The notes below the pieces were generated by a model. It worked only from the letters and a program-made list of their open reading frames with translations. It did no database searches and was not told where the DNA came from. A program made the translations under genes and the position numbers. Of a stretch of DNA of 64,000 nucleotides, positions 43,491-54,200 are shown one piece after another; positions within the stretch are counted from its first letter, which is position 1, and every line of letters begins with the position of its first letter. Source of the stretch: Lacisediminihabitans changchengi (GTDB lineage: Bacteria > Actinomycetota > Actinomycetes > Actinomycetales > Microbacteriaceae); NCBI RefSeq assembly GCF_016634425.1, contig NZ_JAEPES010000004.1:286925-350924 (forward strand). The letters are read 5' to 3'.

Positions 43491-44743
43491 CGGCTGGCCA
43501 CGGCTCGGCCGGCGACCGGGCGAGCGTTGAAGTCATCCGCCTGCTCACGGCCGAGGGCCCGACGCATCCGTTTGCCAAGGTAATAGGTGCTGTAGCGGGC
43601 AAGAGCCGCGAAATCTGCCACCGCGACTCTCGCCACGGACGGGCGCTGCTGCAGCGCGTCGCGATAGAACTGCTCTTGCCGCCCCCCGGCTGCGGTGAGG
43701 GAGAACCGCCCGGTCACGGTCTCGAGCCCGAAGGCCCCGAGCTCGACCTGTCTGGCCGGATCGGACAGGAGAGGGCGGAGGATGGCGTCGAGGTCGTCAG
43801 CGCCCGTCGCGGCGTCTGCTCCCACCCCGTACCAGCCCTGCCAGAGGAACTCGTCGAGGCTCTCGGGCGTGAGCAACTTCCAGTACCCGCCCTCCCCCTG
43901 AACCACGAGAGGCTTGCCGAAAGCGAGCGCGCGCAGGGCGGATCCGCCCATGCCGAGCGCGATGTCCGCGGCAGCGTAGGCGGGGCGAGGATCGCTGATC
44001 TGGCCAGTGAGGGTGACAACCGACATGCCGGTTCGCTGCTCGGCCAGGCGGATGCGCTCCTCGACCTCGTCTCGCGCGGGGCCGTCGCCGACCAGCACGA
44101 GCTGCGGAGGGTGCGCAGAATCACGCGCGATCTCGCTCACGACATCGATCGCGGCCAGAGTTCCCTCGAGCTTCAGCTCGTGAGCGAACCGGGTGACGGA
44201 CACGATGGTCGCACGGCTCGGGTCGAGGCCGTGAGCGAGCCGGAAGTCATCCGTACCCACCGCGACGGTCGGATTGTTGATGCTGAGGTCAACCGGGGGT
44301 TCGATCACCATGGTGCCTCGGCGCCCTCGTCGATGTTCAGCGTCGGCGATCTGCTCGGTGCCGACCACCAGCGGCTGGGTGCGGGGGATGAAGCCGGGCA
44401 CCGACATGGACATGACCGTCGACATGCTGACGACCCCCGGGCGCATCCGTGCGGCCAACGCCGCCTCGAGGGCCGGGGGCCACTCGTAGCCGTGCACGAG
44501 CTCGATGCCGCGGTCGTCGATGAGCTCGGCCAGAGCCCGGGCGACCGTCGGAGACGGCCGTTTGCCGGGCTTGGGCGCCGGAACGAACTCCAGCCCGAGC
44601 TCGGCGATTCGCTGCTCGAGCGCGCCTGGGGGCCCGAACACGATCACCTCGTGTCCGAGGTCCCGCACGGCGGCAGCGAGCTCGATGGCGTTCAACTGAC
44701 TTCCACCGATGCCCAGATCGTGCGGATAGACCACGATTCTCAT
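43487..44743 (-). CDS. glycosyltransferase, GT4 family
   Basis: The 418-residue GT-B enzyme starts MRIVVYPHDLGIGGSQLNAIEL, the usual GT4 opening with a Gly-rich acceptor loop. It continues with PPQLVLVGDGPARDEVEERI and a donor site around GMGGSALRALAFGKPLVVQ. Overlaps at both ends (ATGA with the flippase, GTGA with the next glycosyltransferase) show translational coupling. Its sugar specificity cannot be read from the sequence. Confidence 0.88.
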   Translation of the reverse strand: MRIVVYPHDLGIGGSQLNAIELAAAVRDLGHEVIVFGPPGALEQRIAELGLEFVPAPKPGKRPSPTVARALAELIDDRGIELVHGYEWPPALEAALAARMRPGVVSMSTVMSMSVPGFIPRTQPLVVGTEQIADAEHRRGRRGTMVIEPPVDLSINNPTVAVGTDDFRLAHGLDPSRATIVSVTRFAHELKLEGTLAAIDVVSEIARDSAHPPQLVLVGDGPARDEVEERIRLAEQRTGMSVVTLTGQISDPRPAYAAADIALGMGGSALRALAFGKPLVVQGEGGYWKLLTPESLDEFLWQGWYGVGADAATGADDLDAILRPLLSDPARQVELGAFGLETVTGRFSLTAAGGRQEQFYRDALQQRPSVARVAVADFAALARYSTYYLGKRMRRALGREQADDFNARPVAGRAVASR

Positions 44744-46245
44744 ATGGTCATTCCCCGGTCGAACGCGGTCTCGGGACCGATCGCGTCATCGACGGGAACC
44801 GCGCTCGTGCCGAGAGTGCGGAACAGCGCGATCGTGGCCCGTTCCCGCAGCACGAGCAGGCCGATGATCGCCAGGGCGATGATGCCGGCGAGGAACGCGG
44901 CGAGGAAGGGGTTGGGGATGGTCTGGGCCAGCAGCCAGGACTCGCCCCAGACGACGAACCCCGCCACCAGCGGCAGCCACACCCGCGAGCCCACAGATCG
45001 AGCGCTCACCCCCGCTCGGGCCAATCGCCAGAGGTAGATCGGGGTGACGACCACGAGAGACACGGCGACCTGCGCCATGCCGACTCCGGCGATCCCGTGG
45101 AACAGTGCTCCGACGAGCAGCGCCGGTACGAGTGCGATCAGCCAGATCACCTGAACAACCAGCAGCGAGCCGGAACGCTTCTTGACCACGAGGTAGTCGT
45201 AACTGAGCTCGAACACGATTCGGAACGCGGCGAGCGCCGCGAGCCAGGTGAGGGCGCTTTCCGCCGGGATCCACTGCTCGCCGTAGACGAATTCGACGAT
45301 CGGATGCGCGGCACCGGAGATGAAGAAACAGACCGGGATCGCGACGGCGGCCAGCACTCGCATGAGGGCGAGGAAGGTCGTGCGCATCTGCTCGGGGTCG
45401 TGCTGCAGGCGGGAAAATGCGGCAGGGGCGACACTGCGCAAGGGCTGCGAGAACACACTCACCGGCCAGCTCGAGAGGTTGAACGCCAGCACATAGAAAC
45501 TCAACATGGTCGCCCCGAGGATGTTGCCGACCACGAGCTGGTCGGCGTACCCCACGGCGAAGACGATGATGCTGGATCCCGCGAGTGGCAGGCCGAACAC
45601 CAGCAGCGGCCGCACGTGCTCGCGGTCCCAGCCGAACCGGAATGGCAGCGGGGAGAACGCGAACAGCAACACCGCAGAGACGACGGTGCCCGCGAGGCGT
45701 CCGATCGCCAAACTCATGGCGCCGAACCCGGTGAGCGCGAGCGCGACCGACACGATCGCTCCGACCCAGACGTTGCTCTGGTCGACGATCATGCGCGTGC
45801 CCTGCTTGAACTCGCGTTGCAACAGTGCGGCGGGCGTTGCGACGAAGCCATCGATCAGCACGCTGACCAGAAGCAGCCTGACCACGGGCGTGGCGGTGGG
45901 ATCTCCCATCGCCTCGGCGAATGGTGCTGCGGCGAGATAGCCGCCGACGAACACGAGCGTGCTGCCGATGACCGAGATGGTGGTGACGGTCGACGCGATG
46001 GCACGCGGGTCGCCTGGCCACCGCACGATGGCGAGGCTTACACCGATGTCGTTGAAGCTCAGCACCGCCGCGAGGGCGACGAATGCGACCGCGTATGTTC
46101 CGAAAGCCTCCGGACCGAGCACGCGAGCGAGCACGATACCGATCCCGAGGCCGCCCACTTTAGACACCGCGGTATTCAGGAGACTCCAGCCGAGCGCGCG
46201 GGACGCCCCGGGGCCGCCCGCCGATTTCACCTTTCGTGCACGCAC
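44740..46245 (-). CDS. Wzx-type polysaccharide flippase
   Basis: The 501-residue protein has about 14 membrane helices. It has the typical start ALGWSLLNTAVSKVGGLGIGIVLARVLGPEAFGTYAVAF seen in MOP-superfamily polysaccharide exporters that flip undecaprenyl-linked repeat units. The open frame extends far upstream, but the GTG at 46245 directly follows the stop of the aminotransferase gene by 1 bp, which fits coupled translation. An internal GTG at about 46230 is another possibility. Confidence 0.9.
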   Translation of the reverse strand: MRARKVKSAGGPGASRALGWSLLNTAVSKVGGLGIGIVLARVLGPEAFGTYAVAFVALAAVLSFNDIGVSLAIVRWPGDPRAIASTVTTISVIGSTLVFVGGYLAAAPFAEAMGDPTATPVVRLLLVSVLIDGFVATPAALLQREFKQGTRMIVDQSNVWVGAIVSVALALTGFGAMSLAIGRLAGTVVSAVLLFAFSPLPFRFGWDREHVRPLLVFGLPLAGSSIIVFAVGYADQLVVGNILGATMLSFYVLAFNLSSWPVSVFSQPLRSVAPAAFSRLQHDPEQMRTTFLALMRVLAAVAIPVCFFISGAAHPIVEFVYGEQWIPAESALTWLAALAAFRIVFELSYDYLVVKKRSGSLLVVQVIWLIALVPALLVGALFHGIAGVGMAQVAVSLVVVTPIYLWRLARAGVSARSVGSRVWLPLVAGFVVWGESWLLAQTIPNPFLAAFLAGIIALAIIGLLVLRERATIALFRTLGTSAVPVDDAIGPETAFDRGMTI

Positions 46246-46246
46246 G

Positions 46247-47374
46247 TCAGACCGGTAACCCCGCGGAGCTGCGCGCGACGGCGGCGGCAAGCTGCTCGAC
46301 GACGTACTCCTGCTGCGCCCGCGTGATGTGCGGGAACATCGGAAGCGACAGGATGCGATCAGACGAGTCCTCGGCGATCCGATACGAACCGCGCCCCAGA
46401 CCGAGTCCCGAGTACGCCTCGGTGAGGTGCAACGGGGTCGGGTAGTGGATGGCTGCGCTGACACCGTGCTCGGCGAGCTCCGTGAGCACACGCTCGCGCT
46501 CGTCGACCTGCACCACGTACAGGTGCCATACCGGCACGGTGCCGGCGACCGGTGTTGGCGCGGTGACACCTTCGACGGTGGAGAGCAGGTGCCAGTAATA
46601 CTCGGCCGCGGCGCGCCGACGCGCATTCCAGTCATCGAGTCGGCGCAGCTTGGCCGAGAGCACCACGGCTTGGATGGCGTCGAGACGGGAGTTGACGCCG
46701 ATGCGGTCGTGCACGTACTTCGTGGTGCTTCCGTGTGCGCCGAGTGACCGCACTATGTGCGCAAGCTCAGGGTCGTTGGTGGTGACCGCGCCGGCATCCC
46801 CTGCTGCCCCCAGGTTCTTGCCCGGGTAGAAGCTGGTGGCAGCGATGGTGCCGAGCGAGCCGGCGCGACCGACGGGAGAGGACGAACCCTGCGCCTGCGC
46901 GTTGTCTTCGATCACCGGGATGCCGCTGCCGGCAGTGAGCTGCAGGATGCGCTCGACCGGCGCGACCTGACCGTACAGGTGCACGGGGACGATGGCCTGG
47001 GTACGCTGCGTGATGGCCGCGACGACGGCATCCGGGTCGATCAGCAGGTGAACCGGGTCGACATCCACCAGCACCGGAATGGCGCCGATGCGCGAGACCG
47101 CTTCTGCGGTCGCGATGAAGGTGTTCGCCGGCAGGATGACCTCTCCGCCGACTTCGACGCCCACCGCGCGAAGGGCGAGCTCGATCGCATCCGTTCCGTT
47201 CGCGACGCCGACGGCGTGCTCGACGCCGCAGTATGCCGCGAACTCGCTCTCGAAGTCGTCGACCGGCTGGCCCCCGATGAAGGCGGAGGTGGCGAACAAC
47301 TGCTGCCACTTCGGCAGCACCTCGTCGGCGATCTCGTTCTGCTGTGACACCAGGTCGAGGAACGGAACCTTCAT
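46247..47374 (-). CDS. DegT/DnrJ/EryC1 sugar aminotransferase 1
   Basis: The 375-residue PLP enzyme transfers an amino group to a nucleotide keto-sugar. It begins [17 protein letters not shown] and carries [18 protein letters not shown]. The PLP lysine lies in [16 protein letters not shown], and the C-terminal part has HLYVVQV. It resembles the FdtB/QdtB and WbpE groups that make 3-amino sugars, which fits the WbpD-like acetyltransferase at 30113. Overlaps with both neighbours show operon coupling. Confidence 0.9.
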   Translation of the reverse strand: MKVPFLDLVSQQNEIADEVLPKWQQLFATSAFIGGQPVDDFESEFAAYCGVEHAVGVANGTDAIELALRAVGVEVGGEVILPANTFIATAEAVSRIGAIPVLVDVDPVHLLIDPDAVVAAITQRTQAIVPVHLYGQVAPVERILQLTAGSGIPVIEDNAQAQGSSSPVGRAGSLGTIAATSFYPGKNLGAAGDAGAVTTNDPELAHIVRSLGAHGSTTKYVHDRIGVNSRLDAIQAVVLSAKLRRLDDWNARRRAAAEYYWHLLSTVEGVTAPTPVAGTVPVWHLYVVQVDERERVLTELAEHGVSAAIHYPTPLHLTEAYSGLGLGRGSYRIAEDSSDRILSLPMFPHITRAQQEYVVEQLAAAVARSSAGLPV

Positions 47375-48009
47375 GCGGCAATCTCCAATCGTCGGGCCGG
47401 AACTCCGACCCAGGTCTCCCCTGCGGGAACATCTGTGGTGAGCACGGCCCCCATGCCGAGGGTTGCCCCGGGCCCGATGCGCACATTCTCGCGGACGGAT
47501 GAATTCATTCCGAGGTATGCGGCCTCCCCGACCGACACCGTACCGCCCAGCACCACACCGGCACAGAGGGTCGCGAAGGAGGAGACCTCGTCGTCGTGGG
47601 TGAGGATGACGCCGGGCATCGCCACGACGTGGTCACCGAGGTGCACCCCGGTGGTGAGCACGACATTCGCGAGCAGGATACTGCCCACCCCCACCGTGCA
47701 GGTCGGCGGTATCACCACGCTGTCGTCGATGATCGTGGCGAAGTCTTCGGATGCCCGACCGACCTCGGCGAGACGACTCGCGATGGCACGTCGCCCGGCT
47801 CCCTTCCCCGCGCAGAGCAGAAGCTGTGCCTGCGGGTAATCGGTCGCGCGCTCGACCGAGCCGAGCACCGGCACGTCGTCGATCACGGTGCCGTGCTTGG
47901 TGGCGTCGTCATCGAGAAACCCGATGACGTCGTACTCCCCTCCCCGGCGGATCGCGGCGAGGGCCTCGCGGGCCAGGCCGCTCGCCGCAACGAGGAGGAG
48001 GTCTCTCAC
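47371..48009 (-). CDS. PglD/NeuD-like sugar O/N-acetyltransferase
   Basis: The 212-residue protein has the two-part plan of PglD. A small Rossmann-like N-terminal domain ([18 protein letters not shown]...DVIGFLDDD) is followed by a left-handed beta-helix of hexapeptide repeats, ending [21 protein letters not shown]. PglD acetylates UDP-4-amino sugars. It directly follows a DegT aminotransferase, the same pairing as PglE-PglD, so it probably acts on that enzyme's product. Confidence 0.88.
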   Translation of the reverse strand: MRDLLLVAASGLAREALAAIRRGGEYDVIGFLDDDATKHGTVIDDVPVLGSVERATDYPQAQLLLCAGKGAGRRAIASRLAEVGRASEDFATIIDDSVVIPPTCTVGVGSILLANVVLTTGVHLGDHVVAMPGVILTHDDEVSSFATLCAGVVLGGTVSVGEAAYLGMNSSVRENVRIGPGATLGMGAVLTTDVPAGETWVGVPARRLEIAA

Positions 48010-49157
48010 GCGGGCTCCGGCAGTCGGGCGGCCGCCTTCACGGCATCGATCACGCGGCTCTGCTCCTCATCGGTCATCTGGTGGAAGACCGGAAGGATGA
48101 GGGTGTTGTCGGTGAGACGCTCGGTGACGGTGAGGTCGGCATTCCCCGTGTCGACGCCGGCGTATGCCGGTTGACGGTGCGCGGCCATGATGCCGCGGCG
48201 GCCGGAGATATCGGCGAGCGCGAGCGACTCGAGCACCTCCTCTCGGGTGGCGCCGAACTCGGGGTGGATCTCCACCCAGTAGGACTGGAAGTTGCTCTCT
48301 CCCCAGGCGGGGTCGGCGATCGGGCGCAGACCGGGAACGCCAGCGAGCTCGTCGGAATAGCGTGCGGCGATCTCGCGGCGACGAGCGACGATCTCGGGCA
48401 GGCGTCCGAGCTGCACGATGCCGACCGCAGCCTGCATATCGGTCATGCGGTAGTTGTAGCCGACCTCGAGGTACTGCTCCGGCGGAGCCAGAACGCTGGC
48501 GGCCCGATCCTTGGCGGAGACGCTCATCGAGTGCTCACGCAGCTGGCGGGCACGGATGGCCCACTCCTCGTTGCTCGTGGTGAGCATGCCGCCCTCACCC
48601 GTGGTGAGCAGCTTGCGGGGGTGGAACGACCACGCGGCGATGTCTGCGCCTGCACCGACCGGGCGGCCCTTGTAGCGCGAGCCCGCACCGCAGGCGGCAT
48701 CTTCGATCACGACGATGCCGCGCGGGTCGAGAAGGGCGCGGATCGAATCGATGTCGACCGGAACCCCGCCCTGGTCGACGATGATGACCGCCGTGGTCTT
48801 CTCGGTGAGGGCGAGGCCGAGAGTCTCTGCCGTGACGTTGCCGGTGAGCGGGTCGACATCCGCAAACACGGGACGGGCACCGACATAGGTCGGGGCGTTG
48901 GCCGTGGCGATGAACGAGAACGACGGCACGACGACGTCGTCACCACGCTTCACGCCGGCAACCACGAGGGCGAGGTGGAGGGCAGTGGTGCAGTTCGACG
49001 TCGCCACCGCGTGCTCGGCCTGCATGGCCTCGGCGAACGCAGCCTCGAAGGCAGCTACCCGGGGGCCCTGGGCGACCCAGCCGGAGGCGATGACCTCGGC
49101 AACAGCATCCGCTTCCTCGGTGCCGAGCCACGGCTTCATGACATTGATGCGGCTCAT
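48006..49157 (-). CDS. DegT/DnrJ/EryC1 sugar aminotransferase 2 (PglE-like)
   Basis: The 383-residue PLP enzyme has [17 protein letters not shown] at the start, [14 protein letters not shown], and the PLP lysine in [15 protein letters not shown]. These are as in the PglE/PseC/DesV group that aminates 4-keto sugars. The chosen ATG at 49157 overlaps the stop of the epimerase gene (ATGA); the longer frame is not used. With the PglD-like gene next to it, it likely forms a 4-acetamido sugar module. Confidence 0.9.
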   Translation of the reverse strand: MSRINVMKPWLGTEEADAVAEVIASGWVAQGPRVAAFEAAFAEAMQAEHAVATSNCTTALHLALVVAGVKRGDDVVVPSFSFIATANAPTYVGARPVFADVDPLTGNVTAETLGLALTEKTTAVIIVDQGGVPVDIDSIRALLDPRGIVVIEDAACGAGSRYKGRPVGAGADIAAWSFHPRKLLTTGEGGMLTTSNEEWAIRARQLREHSMSVSAKDRAASVLAPPEQYLEVGYNYRMTDMQAAVGIVQLGRLPEIVARRREIAARYSDELAGVPGLRPIADPAWGESNFQSYWVEIHPEFGATREEVLESLALADISGRRGIMAAHRQPAYAGVDTGNADLTVTERLTDNTLILPVFHQMTDEEQSRVIDAVKAAARLPEPA

Positions 49158-50149
49158 GCGGACACCGGAGTGCGGCCAGCGGCGATCTCCTCGCGCTGCG
49201 GGCGCCACCATGCCACCAGTTCACGCAGGCCCTCCTCGAGCCCGACCTGCGACTCGAAGCCGAGGTCGTTGCGGGCCGACGCGGTGTCGGCGAGGCGACG
49301 AACGACCCCGTTGACCGCGCGATCGGGCCCATGCTCGACCGAGAGGTCGGAGTCCATGGCGCGGAGCAGCGCCTGGGCGAGACCGAGCAGGCTGGTCTCC
49401 TCGCCGGCGGCGACGTTGTAGACGCCGTCGGTGATGTCGCTCTGGGCTGCGAGGATGTTCGCTCGCGCGATATCGGTCGTGTAAACGAAGTCCATGGTCT
49501 GGGCGCCGTCGCCGAAGATCAGGGGCGGCTGGCCATCGGCGATCCGCTCCATCCAACGGACGAGCACCTCGGTGTACAGGCCGTGCACGTCCATGCGCGG
49601 GCCGTAGACGTTGAAGTAGCGCAGTGCCACGTAATCGAGATCGTTCATCGCGCGGAAGCTGCGCAGCATCCCCTCGCCGAACGACTTGGCTGCGCCGTAG
49701 AACGTGTCGTTGTTGTGGTGGTGGTGACGTTCCGTGGTCGGGAACTCCTCGGCCATGCCGTAGACAGAGGCGCTCGACGCGGAGATGACTTTGGAGACCT
49801 TGTTCTCGACTGCCGCCTCGAAGATGTTGAACGATCCGTCTACTAGCACCTCGAGGGCCAGGCGCGGCTCCTCGGCGCACTGGGTGATGCGAATCGCGGC
49901 CTGGTGGAAGACCAGGTCCTTGCCCTTGACGACGTCGTGAACGAGGTCGCGGTCACGGATGTCTCCGTCGATGACGGTGACCTTCCCCGACGGCATCGCG
50001 GTCTCGAGGTTCGCCATGCGACCGCGCACGAAGTTGTCGAGCACGTCTACATGAGCCGCACCCGCCTCCAGCAGCTGGTCGACGATGGTCGATCCGATCG
50101 TGCCGGCGCCGCCGGTGACGAGTACATTCGCGCCCTGGATCTGGGTCAT
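49154..50149 (-). CDS. NAD-dependent nucleotide-sugar epimerase/dehydratase
   Basis: The 331-residue short-chain-dehydrogenase-type enzyme has the cofactor motif VTGGAGTIGS near the N-terminus, the active-site Tyr-x3-Lys in FYGAAKS and the sugar-binding RYFNVYGPRMDVHG. It probably converts a UDP-sugar at C4 or performs 4,6-dehydration. A run of four histidines (ERHHHHNND, near residue 143) is unusual, but it lies in the loop before the catalytic Tyr. ATG follows GAGG and overlaps the upstream stop. Confidence 0.9.
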   Translation of the reverse strand: MTQIQGANVLVTGGAGTIGSTIVDQLLEAGAAHVDVLDNFVRGRMANLETAMPSGKVTVIDGDIRDRDLVHDVVKGKDLVFHQAAIRITQCAEEPRLALEVLVDGSFNIFEAAVENKVSKVISASSASVYGMAEEFPTTERHHHHNNDTFYGAAKSFGEGMLRSFRAMNDLDYVALRYFNVYGPRMDVHGLYTEVLVRWMERIADGQPPLIFGDGAQTMDFVYTTDIARANILAAQSDITDGVYNVAAGEETSLLGLAQALLRAMDSDLSVEHGPDRAVNGVVRRLADTASARNDLGFESQVGLEEGLRELVAWWRPQREEIAAGRTPVSA

Positions 50150-51210
50150 CTGGTTACCTCTTCCCGAGCCTCGCTGGACTCCACATTCGTGCTGTTTCCG
50201 TGTACTGCCAAGCTCGTGCTCGCCGCCTCGAGCACCGAGAGCACGCGCAGCCCCGCGCGGCCGTCGGTGCGGGCCGGACGGGATCCGCGGATGCTCGCGG
50301 CGAACTCCTCCGCCATGGCGGCGAGAGCCTCATGCTCTGGCAGCGCCGGCGACCAGGTGTCACCGAGGCGGTAGGAGATCGTCGAGGCACGACGATCCGC
50401 CTCATCGACGGACTGCTGCGCCAGGTCGACGCCGCGATCGTAGATGCTCAGGCGTTGCTGCGGATTGAGGTCATCCCAGACCAGGGTGCGCTTGGTGCCA
50501 CCGATGATCATGCTGCGGATCTTGGTGGGGCTGAGCCAGTTGACGTGAACGTGCGCCATGGCGCCGCCCTCGAGAGGAAACTGCAGGTATCCGATACAGG
50601 CCTTGCCCGCGCCGAGCGGGTCTGCCCCGTGCGCGGAGACGGTGGGCGGAGTGAGACCGCCCGGCAGCACGAAGTCGATGATCGACAGGTCGTGCGGTGC
50701 GAGATCCCAGAGCACGTCGACATCCGGCTGGATGAGTCCCAGGTTGATGCGCACCGAGTCGATGAACAGGATGTCGCCGAGGTAGTCCTCGGCGATTAGC
50801 TCGCGGATCTTGAGCACGGCGGGCGTGTAGCAGTAGGTGTGGTCTGCCATCAGGGTGAGACCGCGGGATGCCGCCTCCTCGACCATCTCGAGTGCGCGCT
50901 CGCGGGTGTCGGCCAGCGGCTTCTCCACCACCACATGCTTGCCCGCACGGAGCGCGGCCATCACGACGGGGTGGTGGGTGCGGGCCGGGGTAGCGACGGC
51001 GATCGCGTCGATGTCGTCACGGGCGAGCAGCACGTCGAGGTCAGTCTCGACATCGATGCGTCCCACGCGGTCGGCGAGTTTCTGTGCGCGATCCTGGTCG
51101 AGGTCGCAGATCGCGACCAATTCCCAGTCCGGGCTGGTGCTGAAGTTGCGGGCCAGGTTCGGCCCCCAATATCCAGCTCCCACTACGGCGATACGCAGTC
51201 GTTGATCCAT
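50146..51210 (-). CDS. Gfo/Idh/MocA-family sugar oxidoreductase (WbpB/WlbA-like)
   Basis: The 354-residue NAD-dependent oxidoreductase starts MDQRLRIAVVGAGYWGPNLARNF and contains the family's EKPLA (as VVEKPLADTRE) and the substrate-domain segment DVLWDLAPHDLSIIDFVL. It would oxidise a nucleotide sugar to a 3-keto form for amination. It is the first gene of the leftward arm. The frame remains open for another 358 codons upstream, but that is an artefact of the Thr-Pro repeat in the next gene. GGGGG precedes the ATG. Confidence 0.9.
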   Translation of the reverse strand: MDQRLRIAVVGAGYWGPNLARNFSTSPDWELVAICDLDQDRAQKLADRVGRIDVETDLDVLLARDDIDAIAVATPARTHHPVVMAALRAGKHVVVEKPLADTRERALEMVEEAASRGLTLMADHTYCYTPAVLKIRELIAEDYLGDILFIDSVRINLGLIQPDVDVLWDLAPHDLSIIDFVLPGGLTPPTVSAHGADPLGAGKACIGYLQFPLEGGAMAHVHVNWLSPTKIRSMIIGGTKRTLVWDDLNPQQRLSIYDRGVDLAQQSVDEADRRASTISYRLGDTWSPALPEHEALAAMAEEFAASIRGSRPARTDGRAGLRVLSVLEAASTSLAVHGNSTNVESSEAREEVTR

Positions 51211-51232
51211 GGTGTTACCCCCAGTACATTCC

Positions 51233-51238
51233 AGGCTA
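51233..51238 (-). promoter_or_regulatory. candidate -10 box of the leftward sugar operon
   Basis: TAGCCT on the minus strand lies 22 bp before the Gfo/Idh ATG, in the 62-bp gap after the stop of the giant secreted-protein gene. No good -35 was found. This is the only promoter-like signal before the eight overlapping genes 51210-42369. Confidence 0.35.
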
Positions 51239-51272
51239 AATTCGTTCCAACCACCAGCCCCCAGTAGGTGGG

Positions 51273-54200
51273 CTACGGCGTGGGGTTGAAGTTGACGTCG
51301 ACCCAATAGTTGTGGTTCGCGTTGGATTTTGGCGCGGTGGTGCCGTAGACGTAGGCGCCGCCGAGCGTCGTGAGCGTTCCGCTGCTCACCGGGGTCGACA
51401 GACCGTTCAGATCGACCGCATAGTGGCCGGTCGGTAGGTAATAGGTAGCGCGGTACTCGGTGTTGGCCGCGATCGCGAGCGGCGTCGCGAACAGCACCGT
51501 CTGCCATCCGCCGTCCGTCTCCGAGGTGGCGTCCGCGCTTCCGAGCAGCGTGGTTCCCGACCAGAGGTACACGGTGTGCGTGCCGGTGTTGCCGGCTCCC
51601 TTGTAGAAGCGGATGCTCGACACCGTTCCCTTGACCGTCGACGAGAAGCGCACACCCACCTGAACCGGTCCGGGATCTGCCCACGTGGTGTTGGTCGGTG
51701 TCGCAGTGGCCGCGAAGAGCGTCGTTCCGGGGTTCGGATCGGTGACCGGGCCAGTCGGGGTGGGGGTCGGCGTCGGCGTCGGCGTCGGGGTGGGGGTCGG
51801 CGTCGGCGTCGGGGTGGGTGTCGGCGTCGGCGTCGGGGTGGGTGTCGGCGTCGGCGTCGGGGTGGGTGTCGGCGTCGGCGTCGGGGTGGGTGTCGGCGTC
51901 GGCGTCGGGGTGGGTGTCGGCGTCGGCGTCGGGGTGGGGGTGGGGGTCGGGGTCGGGGTCGGCGTCGGGGTCGGCGTCGGCGTCGGCGTCGGGGTCGGGG
52001 TCGGCGTCGGCGTTCCGGTCGGTGTCGTAGTCGTCGTTACCGCGAACAGCACGTCGACGAAGTAGTTCGTCGCCTGGAAGGTCGCCACCGGGCGTCCGCC
52101 GGACGGGGCGTACAGGTACAGCCCGTTGGTGGTCGCTGCTGCCGTGAGTGGCCCGGTCGTCTTCGCCGACGTGGCGAAGTACTGCCCGGTGCTCGAGTAA
52201 TGGCCGACCGGCGCGAAGTACGAGACCGTGTACTTCTGGCCTGCGGTCAGCGCGACCGGTGCCGACAGCGTGGCGGTCTGCCATCCGGTCGCGGTCTCAT
52301 TCGTGAACGTGACGGTGGCCAGCACGGTTCCGGTCGGAGACCACAGATGACCAACGTGCGTTCCCGTGTTGCCCGCTCCCTTGTAGAACCGGATGCCGGT
52401 GACCGACCCTGTGACCGACGGGGTGAACGAGACACCCAGTTCTACCGCATCGGAGTCGTTGTTCGACGCCACGCTCGGCGTCTCCGATCCGAAGATCGTC
52501 GTCGTCGTCGTGGTCGTGGTCGTGGTATCCACGGTGGTGAACGACCAGGTCATCGCCGACAGGGTTGCGCCGTTCGTCGCGGTCACTCCGGAGAGTGACA
52601 CAGTGACGACCGCCTTGTTCGGCAGTACTGATGTCGGCGTGAAGGTCAGCGTCTTGCCGTCGGTGGACTTCGTCACGATGCCGGGGATGTTCGTGCCGCC
52701 ACTGGAGGCGGTAAACGAATACCCGGTGCCGACAGGGGCCGACAGAGTGATCACGACCGCCGAGCTGCGACCCACATCGACTGTCCCGTCGACCGGCGTC
52801 TGGCTGATGACGACCAGCTTCGGCACCGTCGGGGCGAAGACCACGTCGACGAGGTAGCTTGCCGAACTGGTCGACCCCGGGAATGCGTCGGCGTAGGAGT
52901 ACACGGCGCCTTGAGCGGGAACCTGTAGCGGCCCGGTGGTGACGGCTGCGGAGTAGTCGCCCACGTTCACCGAGTAGTACCCGACCGTAGTGCGGTAGCT
53001 GGCGACGTACGTCGTTCCGGCTGTCACCGACACGGGAGTGGCGAAGGTGACGGTCTGCCATCCGGCGGTGGACTCCGAGGTGAAGTTCGCCGTCGCGAGG
53101 CTGGTTCCGGTGGAAGACCAGAGCGTTCCGACGTGCGTGCCGGTGTTCTTTGGTCCCTTGTAGAACTTGACCGCCGTGATGGTGCCGTCGACGGTGGGGG
53201 TGAACTTCACTCCCAGCGTCACAGCAGCAGGGTCATCGGCCTGGAGCGTGCCCGGCGTAGTGCTGTCGCTGTAGAGCGAGCACGGGCAGACGCCGGCGGC
53301 AGGCGTGGTAGCCGCCGTGGTGAAGGTGTACGACGTTGTGCCGGAGAGCGCCCCACCGTTGGTCGCTGTGGCCGCGACCGTGACGGTGTAGAGCGTGCCG
53401 TTAGCCAGCGCAGCCGTCGGGGTGAACGTGACCGTGCGGCTCGTGGAGTTGTAGCTGCTCGTGCCGGCGACATTCGCCGAGGACGGACCGGTCACCGTAA
53501 GCGCTGCAGTCGATGGCGTGACGGCACGGGAGAACTGCGCGGTGATCGGAGCGGTGATCGCATTGCTGGTCGATCCCGCGTATGGGGTCTGGGCAACCAC
53601 CGTCAATGGCGTCGTGTCGTCGGTGGTGAACAGCGCGTCGACGAAGTAGTTCGCGTTCTCGTAGGAACTCTGCGGGAACTCAGCGTTGGTGTTGTACACG
53701 CCCGCCGGTGGCACCCCGAACCCTCCCGCGACCGAAAGCGGGCCCGCCGTCTTTCCGCGGTAGTCCCAGTAGCCAGAGGTCGCCGAGTAATGACCCTTCG
53801 GTGCATAGTACGAAACCGTGTACGACGACCCGGCCGACACGGGTACCGCGGTACTGAAGGCTGCGCTCTGCCATCCCGTGGCGGTCTCGTTCGCGAAGGT
53901 CACGGTGGCGAGCTGAGTACCCGTCGAGCTCCACAACCTTCCGGTGTGCACCCCGGTGTTCGCAGCGCTCTTGTAGAAACGCACGCCGGTGACGAAGCCG
54001 TCGGTGGTGGGGCTGAACTTGAGACCGAGCTCGACCGCCGAGGCGTCTCCGGCATCCGCCACGGCAGGCGCCTCGGCGCCGAACACGCTGTACGGGCCTC
54101 CGACGGTATACGTGACGCTGGCCGGGGTCGCCGCGTAGTTCGCGCTGTCGTCGACCGCGCGAATCTTCACGGTCTGTGAGCCGGTTCCCTGCTGGACGAA

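Noticed and set aside
49705..49745. A four-histidine run in the epimerase as an engineered tag
   Set aside because: It lies inside the protein in a variable loop before the catalytic Tyr-x3-Lys, and neighbouring sequence is ordinary genomic DNA.
51273..51330. Sortase anchor at the end of the giant secreted protein
   Set aside because: The C-terminus ends in the DUF4082 fold (VDVNFNPTP) with no LPXTG, hydrophobic helix or basic tail.
51754..52019. Possible CRISPR array
   Set aside because: The repeats are contiguous hexamers and 24-mers without spacers, lie inside a coding frame and encode Thr-Pro; no cas genes are near.
51211..52284. A 358-codon extension of the Gfo/Idh reading frame into the neighbouring gene
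   Set aside because: The extension reads through the Thr-Pro repeat in another frame and yields Asp-Ala/His-Pro low-complexity sequence. The MDQRLRIAVVG start has a ribosome binding site and matches the family length.
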